A stretch of 64,000 nt of DNA from positions 62,001 to 126,000 of the forward strand of contig NZ_FWDP01000003.1 of assembly GCF_900169305.1 (NCBI RefSeq), given 5' to 3'. The DNA is from Marinilactibacillus piezotolerans. Lineage in GTDB: Bacteria > Bacillota > Bacilli > Lactobacillales > Carnobacteriaceae_A. The stretch's first letter is position 1, and each line of letters starts with the position of its first letter. The notes under the pieces were generated by a model. The model searched no databases and was not told where the DNA came from. It saw only the letters and a list, made by a program, of their open reading frames with translations. Shown in pieces: positions 8,788 to 16,520 of this stretch. The position numbers were made by a program, and so were the translations under genes.

Positions 8788-9116
8788 TCTATTTGATCCA
8801 TTTCTTCAATTTTTCGCGTCATTCTAGTCATGGTGATGCTGAACAAGATTCCGGCTAAGCTCCATGGAAACCAAACAGTGAATTCACTTTTAGCTCCCTG
8901 GTCACTCGCTTCGTAATACGCCACTTTTCCGTGTCCGATTACGCCGGCTCCTTTTACAACTTCCTCTTCTTTTTCCATAGCTAACCTATCTGCCTCAACA
9001 ACGTTAGACGTTTTTGCTTCGCCGCCAATCGTGTTCTTGGTGAAAGGGACGACAAAGAATGCACCCGCTGCTGACAACGTGATGGCAACTATCACCCAAA
9101 AATAATGCACATTCAC
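8772..9116 (-). CDS. Unknown small membrane protein upstream of lgt
   Basis: 114 residues that I do not recognise. A membrane segment at about residues 5-25 is followed by a 60-residue loop with GAGVIGHGKVAYYEASDQ, then a second membrane segment near 83-98 and a charged tail. Two anti-parallel helices with an extracytoplasmic loop is the likely layout. The stop overlaps lgt by 16 bp, so the two are translationally coupled and probably act together. No cysteine is present. Confidence 0.7.
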   Translation of the reverse strand: MNVHYFWVIVAITLSAAGAFFVVPFTKNTIGGEAKTSNVVEADRLAMEKEEEVVKGAGVIGHGKVAYYEASDQGAKSEFTVWFPWSLAGILFSITMTRMTRKIEEMDQIEWNSY

Positions 9117-9150
9117 CCCTACTTATTTTTACGTTTTGTTCGGCAACCCT

Positions 9151-9192
9151 ATCTTAAAGAAAAATAAAACAAAGAAACTTGAGGATTATCAT
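9151..9192 (-). promoter_or_regulatory. Weak FNR/Flp-type box of the small membrane protein-lgt operon
   Basis: TTGAGGATTATCAT (9179-9192) differs from TTGAT-N4-ATCAA at two positions. A TAAGAT -10-like hexamer is at 9156-9151, again 34.5 bp from the box centre. The preserved spacing supports the site despite its weaker sequence. Confidence 0.6.
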
Positions 9193-9276
9193 GTTTGTGC
9201 TTTTATTTTTCCAATGAATGAAGGTCGTTCTGTCTTAAAAAAGCCAAAAACGGACAGATGGAAGCAAAAACACTGA

Positions 9277-9310
9277 GTTCTGTCCCGTTGTTAATGAAGA
9301 GGGACAGAAC
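9277..9310. terminator. Hairpin after the Flp1 gene
   Basis: GTTCTGTCCC (9277-9286) and GGGACAGAAC (9301-9310) are perfect 10-bp arms around a 14-nt loop. There is no clear T-run, so termination is likely but not certain. Confidence 0.55.
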
Positions 9311-9338
9311 ACCAACGTGTAGAAAAAAGTGTGTCCGA

Positions 9339-10043
9339 TTATTCGCTGTAAAGCAATAAATCATCTAAATCCTGAATCTTGATCCTTTTCCCAGACAGCT
9401 GTTGAATCAATCCCTCGTCCTCCAATTCTCCAAATTTGCGACTGATGGTCTCAGGTGTCGTTCCTAAATAGGAAGCAATGTCCTTTTTTGCCATCGGCAG
9501 GGTGATGGTGGGAGAGTGGCCCATTTCAGGTTCCACATTTTCTGCCAAAAACAAAACTAAACGGGTAATGACACTCTCCACGGCTACTTGTGTCGTTTGA
9601 CGTTCTGAACTTTCTAACCGTTTAGACATTTCCGCCAATAGTTTTAAAGAAATAGCTGGGTATTGTTCCAGAAAATCTTGGACATCTTTTTGCTGAATCA
9701 TACAGACAACGGTATCTCGGGTTGCTTCGGCATATTCCTCGTGTACTGCATCCGGGTTGAACAAGGTCCATTCTCCGGTGAAATCACCAGGGTTCAAGAT
9801 CCGCACTAGCTGCTCTTTGCCAGAGTCTGCCAATCGATAAATACGGATTTTCCCACGATTGATAATATATAAAGTATCCTCTTTTTCTTGTGAACGAAAC
9901 AGAAACTCTCCTTTTTGATACTGTTTCGTGTGGGCTTTTTCAGCAATGTAATTCATCGCGCTATCCTCTAAGTGATTGAATATTGGAACCAAGCGGATAC
10001 AGGCTGCGTGGTCACCAATTTCATGATGGGTATGTTTAGTCAA
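9339..10043 (-). CDS. Crp/Fnr-family regulator Flp1
   Basis: 234 residues: cyclic-nucleotide-binding-like barrel (about 20-140), dimer helix, winged helix (about 150-230). The recognition helix KKDIASYLGTTPETISRKF contains E198, S201 and R202, the residues with which E. coli FNR reads TTGAT half-sites. Cys15 and Cys114 are placed like the cysteines of Lactobacillus/Lactococcus Flp proteins, which use a dithiol-disulfide switch; the FNR iron-sulfur Cys cluster is absent. It has its own FNR box, so autoregulation is likely. Two paralogues lie at 24091 and 24960. Confidence 0.9.
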   Translation of the reverse strand: MTKHTHHEIGDHAACIRLVPIFNHLEDSAMNYIAEKAHTKQYQKGEFLFRSQEKEDTLYIINRGKIRIYRLADSGKEQLVRILNPGDFTGEWTLFNPDAVHEEYAEATRDTVVCMIQQKDVQDFLEQYPAISLKLLAEMSKRLESSERQTTQVAVESVITRLVLFLAENVEPEMGHSPTITLPMAKKDIASYLGTTPETISRKFGELEDEGLIQQLSGKRIKIQDLDDLLLYSE

Positions 10044-10087
10044 TTCATTCTCCCCCTTTATTTATTTTGTTTATATTCGCTGCTTTT

Positions 10088-10130
10088 ATTATATAAGTCT
10101 ATTACTACAAAAAAAATTGATGCACATCAA
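10088..10130 (-). promoter_or_regulatory. FNR/Flp-type box and -10 of the Flp1 gene
   Basis: TTGATGCACATCAA (10117-10130), a perfect TTGAT/ATCAA pair, with TATAAT (10093-10088). The distance is 35.5 bp. Confidence 0.8.
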
Positions 10131-10137
10131 GAAAATG

Positions 10138-10165
10138 AAAAAAGGACTGGAAAGAATTCCAATCC
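10138..10165 (-). terminator. Terminator of the Dps1 gene
   Basis: On the minus strand GGATTGGAA (10165-10157) pairs with TTCCAGTCC (10152-10144) over a TTCT loop, followed by six T. It separates the Dps1 gene from the Flp1 promoter. Confidence 0.85.
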
Positions 10166-10188
10166 CTAAATCAGCTTCTACTTTTACC

Positions 10189-10761
10189 TTAATCTTCATC
10201 CTCATCAAGAGCGTCATCATCTTCTAATGCTTCTTTACCAATGAACGCTTGCAGCATCCAAATGTTCTTGTCTAAGTCATTTTTAAAAGCAATCAATGTA
10301 TCTTCTAAAGCATCGTCACCCTCGTCTTGAGCTAAACGAATCGCGCGAATAGTTAGGTCACGAGTGCTTCTGAAGTCCTCGATAATATTTTCAACCATGT
10401 CTTCTGCTTTAGCGTATTTATTAACTGCATCTTCCGAAAGCATCGAATATTTTTCAAATTCAACCGTTGTCGAAGCAGGTTTATGCCCAGAAGTAATTAG
10501 ACGCTCCGCAAGTTTGTCGAACCATTTTTCATTTTCGTTATACAACTCTTCAAATTTTTCATGCAACGTAAAGAAATTGGCTCCTTTTACATACCAGTGA
10601 TATTGGTGCAGTTTCACATGTAATGTATGCATGTTGCCTAAAAGATGATCCGCAATGGCCGCTGCATTAATTTTCGTATGATGAACATGTTCCTTGTGTT
10701 CTTGTTCTTCTTGCAATCTTTCTTGGGGTGTTCTTTCTTGAGTAGCTTTATTTTCAGTCAT
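10189..10761 (-). CDS. dps: Dps-family ferritin-like protein, copy 1
   Basis: 190 residues. Dps oxidises Fe(II) and stores it in a 12-mer shell, protecting DNA from peroxide. The ferroxidase motif LHQYHWYVKGANFFTLHEKF is at about 51-70, followed by EELY. The N-terminus is His-rich (HKEHVHH) and the C-terminus ends in a long Asp/Glu tail, both longer than in a minimal Dps. A strong RBS (GGAGGA) precedes the ATG. It has its own FNR-type promoter. A paralogue is at 25716. Confidence 0.93.
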   Translation of the reverse strand: MTENKATQERTPQERLQEEQEHKEHVHHTKINAAAIADHLLGNMHTLHVKLHQYHWYVKGANFFTLHEKFEELYNENEKWFDKLAERLITSGHKPASTTVEFEKYSMLSEDAVNKYAKAEDMVENIIEDFRSTRDLTIRAIRLAQDEGDDALEDTLIAFKNDLDKNIWMLQAFIGKEALEDDDALDEDED

Positions 10762-10834
10762 GATTTATTCCTCCTATAATTTTGGTTTGTTTAAAATAGC
10801 TTTCTTTGATTCCTCCTTTTTCTTTACTGAATTT

Positions 10835-10876
10835 AGTATAGGATAGATTTCCGTTAAAAAAATTGACGCTCATCAA
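10835..10876 (-). promoter_or_regulatory. FNR/Flp-type box and -10 of the Dps1 gene
   Basis: TTGACGCTCATCAA (10863-10876) with TATACT (10840-10835), 34.5 bp apart centre to edge. The stretch from here to 11180 has no gene apart from a large palindrome. Confidence 0.8.
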
Positions 10877-11079
10877 GAAAAGTATTTCTTTATAGACGCC
10901 AGGCTTCTCTATTAAATTCAACTGAAATAATCAAAGGAATGAAGTCGTTCCCTCCAAACAAAAATTTCATTAAAGTAGGGCCTAAAAAAAGAATAGCAAC
11001 TATACTTTGTCAAGAGACCTTACTGCTATTTTTTTGCTTGTTATTCTTCAATTACCAAATGTCTTGCCTTGCAGTATAT

Positions 11080-11133
11080 TTAATGCTCTTTCTCACTAGT
11101 GTTGCATGTAACACTAGTGAGAAAGAGCATTAA
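11080..11133. repeat. 24-bp perfect inverted repeat
   Basis: Arms at 11080-11103 and 11110-11133 are perfectly complementary around the loop GCATGT. The core ACTAGTGAGAAAGAGCAT has no following T-run. It lies just upstream of the HxlR pseudogene and could be an operator or a hairpin remnant of a mobile element. Confidence 0.8.
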
Positions 11134-11180
11134 TAAGATAAACCTAGACGAATAACTTTATCGAGGAAGAAAGGGGAAAA

Positions 11181-11507
11181 ATTAAAAATAGTTATATATG
11201 TTCTTTGGGGCTTACTATAGACTTGATAGGTGGAAAATAGAAATTAATCATTCTTTGGTATTTAATAGATAACACAAAAAGATTTACCGAACTTAGGCGT
11301 TTAATACCAACAATTACACAAAAAATACTTACGGAGCAGTTGAAAGAATTAGAAATTAATCATATTATTTCTAGAAAAGTTTATCCAACTGTACCTCCTA
11401 AAGTAGAATACTCATTAACTTCTTATGGTAAGAGCCTGATTCCAATCATAAATAGGTTATGTGATTGGACTGAATCATATGCGGAGGAAAATAATATAAT
11501 TTTATGA
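11181..11507 (+). pseudogene. HxlR-family regulator, inactivated by nonsense and start-codon loss
   Basis: The plus-strand translation reads YICSLGLTIDLIGGK, a TAG (11238-11240), KLIILWYLIDNTKRF and then ELRRLIPTITQKILTEQL to the end. This is the HxlR winged-helix fold, whose conserved GGKW motif is interrupted where the Trp should be (TGG to TAG). The expected start lies after a GAAAGGGGA site, where the codon is ATT (11181). The gene ends at the TGA at 11505-11507. The rest is well conserved, so the decay is recent. No target gene is evident nearby. Confidence 0.85.
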
Positions 11508-11559
11508 ACAGATTTTTTTATTAAAAATCTTATTTATTTATTCTTTTATTTATTCATAC

Positions 11560-11587
11560 AGGCTGCTCTGCTAAAGCAAAGCAGCCT
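11560..11587. terminator. Hairpin after the D-2-hydroxyacid dehydrogenase gene
   Basis: AGGCTGCTCTGC (11560-11571) pairs with GCAAAGCAGCCT (11576-11587) with one wobble over TAAA. It lacks a T-run, so it is a weak or Rho-assisted terminator candidate. Confidence 0.5.
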
Positions 11588-11593
11588 CATTTA

Positions 11594-12586
11594 TTAACTT
11601 ACTTCGTTATCGCTCTGGCCGGACTGAATAATGTCCATCGCACTTCCCAGTGCACTGTCGACCATATTTTGAACAGCAACAGTCGTATAAAATCCGATAT
11701 GCGGTGTGATCAATACATTATTCATGTTCATTAATTTCTTTAGTTTTTCATCCGACAGGTCTTTTCCGGATAGATCATGATTGAAGAAATGCTGCTCGTT
11801 TGGCAAGGTATCCAAGGCTGCACCCGCAATTTTATTCTGTTCCAATGCCTGGATCAATGCTGGTACATCCACAACAGGACCGCGCGCTGCATTGATGATA
11901 TAAGCGTCAGATTTCATCTGATTCAATGCTGCTTCATCTATTAAATGTGTCGTTGTTTCATCTAAGGGCACATGGAGACTGACAATGTCCGCTTTTTCAA
12001 GCACTGCTTTTTGTGACGGTTCATATGTTAAAATGTCCTGCATTTCTGTTCTCTGCACTGGATCGTAAGCTATCACCGTTGCTCCTAGAGCATGGAATAG
12101 CCTAGCCGCCGTGCCGCCGATCTTTCCAGCTCCGATAATCCCGACAGTCAATGTATTGATTTCCTTTGCAATCAAGCCGACCCAGCGGAAATCGCCGCGA
12201 GACTGGTTCTCTTCCAAGATAGGATTGTTTCGAATCAGGCGCAGCGCCTGCATCACCACAAGTTCCGCAACAGATGTTGGTGAATAGGCCGGAACATTGG
12301 TAATTTTAAGATGGTGTTTTTTTGCCAACGCTAAATCAATAATGTCATAACCAGCAGTCCTCAAAGCAATCTGTTTAATCCCGAATTGTTCCAACTGCTC
12401 ATAGATTGTTTCTTCTGTAAGATCCACGCGCTGCTGAATACAGATGCCATCATAACCTTCTGCTAATTGAACATTTTCAGAAGTTAAAGGATCAGTTACC
12501 GGTGTCACTTCCACTCCATTTCGCTCTTCCCACGCTTTCAAAGCCGGTCTTTCGTCTTCTCTTATACTGAACATCATCAACTTCAT
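11594..12586 (-). CDS. D-2-hydroxyacid dehydrogenase (D-lactate dehydrogenase type)
   Basis: 330 residues, usual length for D-LDH, which reduces pyruvate or related 2-keto acids with NADH. The nucleotide-binding loop GIIGAGKIGG is at about 155, INAARGPVVD carries the substrate Arg, and ITPHIGFYTTVAVQNM holds the catalytic His and the lactobacillar FYT signature. It ends near a weak hairpin and appears monocistronic. Whether the main substrate is pyruvate or a branched keto acid cannot be told from sequence. Confidence 0.88.
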   Translation of the reverse strand: MKLMMFSIREDERPALKAWEERNGVEVTPVTDPLTSENVQLAEGYDGICIQQRVDLTEETIYEQLEQFGIKQIALRTAGYDIIDLALAKKHHLKITNVPAYSPTSVAELVVMQALRLIRNNPILEENQSRGDFRWVGLIAKEINTLTVGIIGAGKIGGTAARLFHALGATVIAYDPVQRTEMQDILTYEPSQKAVLEKADIVSLHVPLDETTTHLIDEAALNQMKSDAYIINAARGPVVDVPALIQALEQNKIAGAALDTLPNEQHFFNHDLSGKDLSDEKLKKLMNMNNVLITPHIGFYTTVAVQNMVDSALGSAMDIIQSGQSDNEVS

Positions 12587-12684
12587 TTAACCATGCCACC
12601 CTCGTTTAAAATTATTTCCAGTCTAGCATTGATGAGAATCTGACACAATACAGAGCCGTTTCTGCCTTATGCAACCTACATATT

Positions 12685-13104
12685 CTATCCTTTTAATATA
12701 GCATCTACTTCGTGTAAGTCGTAAGCTTCTGAAGTATCAAAAGTCACCACATAATCTTTCACAGCTGCAATATACAATGGATGCGACCGGTGATTCCAAG
12801 ACTCCTCCCAGTCGTGTTCGAAAGGAAAAGCGGCTGCTTCATTGATTGCTTCTATTTGCTCCAGATAACTCGCGTAATCCTCACAGACGAAGAGCATCCC
12901 TTTTCCTAATGGATTGATTAGGCTCGCTGTTTCTTTCACGATTTGAAGGATGGCTTCTCCCTGTTCGCTTTCATTTATGTATTGTTTTAACATTTTTTTC
13001 CGCTTTGCTTCCGGTATTCCAAAGTATTGAGCCTGGGCTTCTTCCAGCAATTGATTGACCTTTGCTTTTTTCTGATCCAGTATTTTTTCTAGCGATTCTT
13101 TCAT
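12685..13104 (-). CDS. Unknown 139-residue cytoplasmic protein
   Basis: I do not recognise a family. The sequence is soluble, acidic and probably helical in its first half (KILDQKKAKVNQLLEEAQAQ), followed by FPFEHDWEESWNHRSH. There is no signal peptide or membrane segment. An 80-bp copy of its 5' end occurs at 16384-16463, so this gene marks one side of the transporter island between them. An immunity or accessory role for the island is possible but unsupported. Confidence 0.65.
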   Translation of the reverse strand: MKESLEKILDQKKAKVNQLLEEAQAQYFGIPEAKRKKMLKQYINESEQGEAILQIVKETASLINPLGKGMLFVCEDYASYLEQIEAINEAAAFPFEHDWEESWNHRSHPLYIAAVKDYVVTFDTSEAYDLHEVDAILKG

Positions 13105-13121
13105 TTTCGGCCTCCTTGAAA
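13042..13121 (-). repeat. Direct repeat, copy A (5' end of the 12685-13104 gene)
   Basis: This 80-bp segment, which includes the start codon and ribosome site of the gene, aligns without gaps to 16384-16463 in the same orientation with 71 of 80 bases identical. The two copies flank the bacteriocin/ABC region. Confidence 0.9.
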
Positions 13122-13179
13122 CAACACACTGAACCTGACTGTATATTGAACAGATCGTTTCATGGAAATGCGTTGTATA

Positions 13180-13647
13180 TTAATTATCAGTTTTTTCCCA
13201 GATCACTTTCTGATTAGGTAAATCGGGAAGGTCTCCAAGGGAATAACCTTGTTCCGATCCTTCACCTGTGTAAACATCTCCTGATACGATAGAAATTTTA
13301 TCAATAGATTCTATGTCGGGTACATCATCTAAGCTAAATGAAAATGTATTTTGACTAGAAAATGAAGGTTGCTTATGGATGACAATATACAGAACTGTGT
13401 CAAATTTCTCTTTATTTATATGGGTTATTTCTTCAAAACTATCTACTTCAATTTCTCCAGATATTATAGTCTTACTTGACAATGTATGCGGGTGATCTGC
13501 CACATTAATACTGTTAGTGTCTTCAATAGGAACAACACTAATATTGTTAGCTTGATAAATACTCAATAAAACATACACACCAAAAAACGAAACAAAAGTC
13601 AGTGATAAAGTAACTATATTTTTTTTTATGGACAATTTTTTCCCCAT
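13180..13647 (-). CDS. Unknown membrane-anchored protein, island gene
   Basis: 155 residues: one N-terminal membrane segment (about 12-30), then an extracytoplasmic acidic domain of about 120 residues with SGEIEVDSFEEITHINKEKF and FSFSLDDVPDIESIDKI. The ATG at 13647 after GGAGG is preferred to one 21 nt upstream. The type II topology and the position beside a bacteriocin-like remnant suggest an immunity or accessory role, by inference only. Its AT content is higher than the pur genes around it. Confidence 0.6.
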   Translation of the reverse strand: MGKKLSIKKNIVTLSLTFVSFFGVYVLLSIYQANNISVVPIEDTNSINVADHPHTLSSKTIISGEIEVDSFEEITHINKEKFDTVLYIVIHKQPSFSSQNTFSFSLDDVPDIESIDKISIVSGDVYTGEGSEQGYSLGDLPDLPNQKVIWEKTDN

Positions 13648-13729
13648 AACAATTTCCTCCATTCTCATTAGACAATTAACATAATAACATATTGCGACTT
13701 CGTTAAGATAATACTATTTTCGGTTGCGC

Positions 13730-13757
13730 TTGATTGTTTGTATATATATACTATAAT
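13730..13757 (+). promoter_or_regulatory. Promoter of the bacteriocin-like remnant
   Basis: TTGATT (13730-13735), 16 bp, TATAAT (13752-13757), with an AAGGA ribosome site just before the ATG at 13781. The expression signals are intact although the reading frame is not. Confidence 0.6.
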
Positions 13758-13780
13758 TATCAAACAAAAAAAGGATTTTT

Positions 13781-14101
13781 ATGAAGAAAAAAGAAAGAGG
13801 ATTGCTGATTTAGTGGTTCCTATACTTATTTTTACCTACATATGTTTCAGGTGCTCAAAGAACTTGGACATCTGGTTGGAAGAAATATGATGTACCTGGC
13901 GCTTTAAAAATTGGCGATACGAGTGCTATGCAAGATGGTTCTGATTAGTTCCAATTTCAAATGCACGGTTCAGTAAGTGAAGTTTCATCAATCCATAGCG
14001 CCGCTCATCAAAGTTATAGTACTGTTCATTATTCTGCGCCTTTGCAACAAAAAAAGGCCAAGTCTCAGCATCATCTCAAGTCCATTTTACACCATCTTTA
14101 A
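13781..14101 (+). pseudogene. Secreted bacteriocin-like precursor with two in-frame TAG stops
   Basis: The 107-codon frame begins MKKKERGLLI, TAG (13811-13813), WFLYLFLPTYVSGA and then QRTWTSGWKKYDVPG. This is a Sec signal peptide with an Ala-type cleavage site and a small Trp-rich exported peptide. A second TAG is at 13946-13948, and the frame continues to TAA at 14099. The layout (small secreted peptide, then an ABC transporter of the bacteriocin-export type) recalls lactococcin 972-group loci, but sequence similarity to lactococcin 972 is not clear to me. Two stops make it a probable pseudogene. Confidence 0.6.
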
Positions 14102-14181
14102 TCACTAGGAGTCTCTATAATAATATCCGTATTCAGATTTCATAGAATATGGATTTTGCTTATTTTAGAAAAGAGGATAGT

Positions 14182-16323
14182 ATGTTAAAAATTTCAAATT
14201 TAACTAAAACATTTGGAAAAAAGACTATTTTAGATAACGTTAGCCTTCAGCTTAATAACCCGGATCATCTTCATGTTTTAACGGGTGAAAGCGGTAGTGG
14301 AAAGACCACTCTATTCAATATAATATTTGGGTTAGATAACGATTATGAAGGAACATACGAGTTATTTGGAGTTGACAGTAAGACATATAAAAACCAAAAC
14401 TGGGATCGTTTAAGAACAGATCACATAAAAATGGTTTTTCAAGATTTTAAATTATTCGATCAATTAACTGTTTATGAAAATCTTTATTTATCAGGCAATT
14501 TCGAAGACAATGAAATCTATTCCATTCTAGAAAGTATGGATTTACTAAGTTTAAAAAATGAATATGTTAAAAATATAAGTGGCGGGCAAAAACAGAGAGT
14601 TGCAATCGGACGTGCCGTTTTAGGATCTCCAAAAATTATTTTATTGGATGAGCCTACGGGAAATTTGGACGGTATGACGACCGATAAAATAATGGACTAT
14701 ATCACTAAATTAAAAAATAAAGGGATATTGTTTTTTATTATTACTCACGATAGTTCGATTCTTGAATATGCAGATGTACTATATCAATTGGAAAAAGGAA
14801 AAATTAATAAAACATATCAAAAAAACGAAAATGAATATACTGAGCATAGCCTAGAACCAGAGAAATTTAAAAATATAAAAACAAAAAAACATATTTTTAC
14901 ATATACGTTCTTAAGTATGTTCCGAAAAAAGAAAAGATTATTTTTGTTAGGTGTACCAATTATAATTATACTAATATCCTTTATATTGAGTTTTACTGCT
15001 TTTCAGGCGGCATCATTAGATTCTTTTACTAATTTTTTTGCAGGTGTTGATGATAAAACAATTGTCTTCAATACTCAGACTTTGAGTTCCGAATTAGAAA
15101 ATGAGCTTAGAAACAATAATGTTCTAGCAAGTAATGATGGCGAAAGGCTTGGCTTTTCAAATGCTGATATCAATGAGATTGCTAATATTGAAAACATTGA
15201 AACCTTTGAAGCCGTTGTAGAAGGGGTACAATCTCATTTTGATTATGAAGGAAATAGATTTGAATATAGGTTAGACTATGAAAATGTACCTGCTTTTTTA
15301 AGAAAAGATCTTAATCAGATACGCAGCGGCGAGTCAATAACTTTTTCTTTAAAGGCTCAAACTGTTCCGTCTTCAGTAATTCGTAATTATAACCTTAATG
15401 ATGTAGATATAATTTTAGGAGAATTCCCTAAGGACCATTCAAAAGAGATATTAATTCCAGATTTATATGCTTTTACCCTATCCGAAACAGAAGATATCCT
15501 AGACTTAGTTAATACTAGAATCGACTTGGATGTTATTTCTGATGAAAACAATTCGAATGCTGAAGAATATAAAATTGTTGGTATTTATGATACGAAATAT
15601 CAGCATGCTTTATCTACGTCCTATCCTATATACACGGGATATATTGATCAAAGTGATATTCAAAATAAATTGAGCGAAGATTCTTACCAATTTCATAAAC
15701 AAAGTTATAAAGTAAATAAAGCAACAGAAGAATATACTGAACCCATCGCCAAAGATTATGAACATTTCAAACAAGCTATGGGAACTGGTTATGATCAAAT
15801 GATTGTTGTTGTTGATGATGTAAATAATTTTGATAGTGTATACAAGGAACTGAAAGAAATTTTTCCTGATTATCAATTTACTTCGCAATATGATTTAAAG
15901 AATGGCGATTTATCTGGAATATATCATTCACTAGTTCGAAATTTAGTCGTAGGTTCTACAATAATAGCAGCTATTATTGGTATAGTCGTAGTTTTTCTTA
16001 ATAAAGGCTATATTTATGATCGAACAAAAGAGTTTGCTGTTTTATTCTGTCAGGGTTTTTCAAAAAGTGATATTGTTAAGATGATTTCGTTAGAAAATGG
16101 TTTGATTTTCTTTGTTTATTTCTTCATTGCATATTTATCAGCTATCGTAATTGATACGCTATTTATAAGTAATAGCAAGTACAATTACTTATTTGTAAAT
16201 TTATTGAATTTAAACAACGTCTTATCTCTATCTTTGCTTGTCGTAATCATTGTTTTATTCTCAATTATCTGGGGCATAGCGGGCATTAGAAATAAAAACT
16301 TAGCAAAATTACTAAAAGGTTAA
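14182..16323 (+). CDS. ABC transporter, fused ATPase and FtsX/MacB-type permease
   Basis: 713 residues. The N-terminal ATPase has Walker A GESGSGKT (35-42), Q87, signature SGGQKQR (133-139), Walker B IILLDE (152-157) and switch His189. A first helix follows at about 255-275, then an extracytoplasmic domain of about 310 residues and three helices near the C-terminus (about 588-610, 640-665 and 680-705), the MacB/FtsX layout in one chain. Such transporters export or give immunity to peptides. The ATG at 14182 after GAGGA is better than the upstream one at 14149. The gene is intact and AT-rich, downstream of a dead bacteriocin-like gene. Confidence 0.85.
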   Translation: MLKISNLTKTFGKKTILDNVSLQLNNPDHLHVLTGESGSGKTTLFNIIFGLDNDYEGTYELFGVDSKTYKNQNWDRLRTDHIKMVFQDFKLFDQLTVYENLYLSGNFEDNEIYSILESMDLLSLKNEYVKNISGGQKQRVAIGRAVLGSPKIILLDEPTGNLDGMTTDKIMDYITKLKNKGILFFIITHDSSILEYADVLYQLEKGKINKTYQKNENEYTEHSLEPEKFKNIKTKKHIFTYTFLSMFRKKKRLFLLGVPIIIILISFILSFTAFQAASLDSFTNFFAGVDDKTIVFNTQTLSSELENELRNNNVLASNDGERLGFSNADINEIANIENIETFEAVVEGVQSHFDYEGNRFEYRLDYENVPAFLRKDLNQIRSGESITFSLKAQTVPSSVIRNYNLNDVDIILGEFPKDHSKEILIPDLYAFTLSETEDILDLVNTRIDLDVISDENNSNAEEYKIVGIYDTKYQHALSTSYPIYTGYIDQSDIQNKLSEDSYQFHKQSYKVNKATEEYTEPIAKDYEHFKQAMGTGYDQMIVVVDDVNNFDSVYKELKEIFPDYQFTSQYDLKNGDLSGIYHSLVRNLVVGSTIIAAIIGIVVVFLNKGYIYDRTKEFAVLFCQGFSKSDIVKMISLENGLIFFVYFFIAYLSAIVIDTLFISNSKYNYLFVNLLNLNNVLSLSLLVVIIVLFSIIWGIAGIRNKNLAKLLKG

Positions 16324-16383
16324 ACTAATTTAGACTGTTTCAAAAATACCTTTTAACTATTTGATGTTTATTAAACTCGACTT

Positions 16384-16463
16384 TTCCAGCAATTGATTGA
16401 CCTTCGCTTTTTTCTGATCCAATATTATTCCTAGCGATGCAGTCATTTTCGTCCTCTTTGAAA
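16384..16463 (-). repeat. Direct repeat, copy B (gene-start fragment)
   Basis: This is 71/80 identical to 13042-13121. On the minus strand it encodes MTASLGIILDQKKAKVNQLL and then diverges, so it is a 5' fragment of the 12685-13104 gene with its ribosome site. The 9 differences show that the duplication is not very recent. It marks the right boundary of the island. Confidence 0.88.
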
Positions 16464-16478
16464 TAGATAAAATAAATG

Positions 16479-16515
16479 AAAACATCACTTTGCAGCGTAC
16501 ACAAAGTGATGTTTT
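16479..16515 (-). terminator. Terminator of purB
   Basis: AAAACATCACTTTG (16479-16492) and CAAAGTGATGTTTT (16502-16515) form a perfect 14-bp stem directly after the purB stop. This ends the purEKB unit, so purC downstream needs its own promoter. Confidence 0.9.
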
Positions 16516-16520
16516 TATAA

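Noticed and set aside
10939-11133. 64-residue plus-strand frame before the HxlR pseudogene
   Set aside because: It runs into the 24-bp palindrome, has no good ribosome site and resembles no protein.
12629-12642. FNR-like site TTGATGAGAATCTG upstream of the D-2-hydroxyacid dehydrogenase
   Set aside because: The second half-site is poor and there is no -10 hexamer at the 34.5-bp spacing shared by the other eight sites.
13781-14101. TAG recoding (amber suppression) because two nearby genes have in-frame TAG codons
   Set aside because: TAG is used as an ordinary stop in this window, for example at the end of the Cof-type phosphatase gene (35396-35398), and the HxlR gene also lacks a start codon. 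Pseudogenes are the simpler reading.
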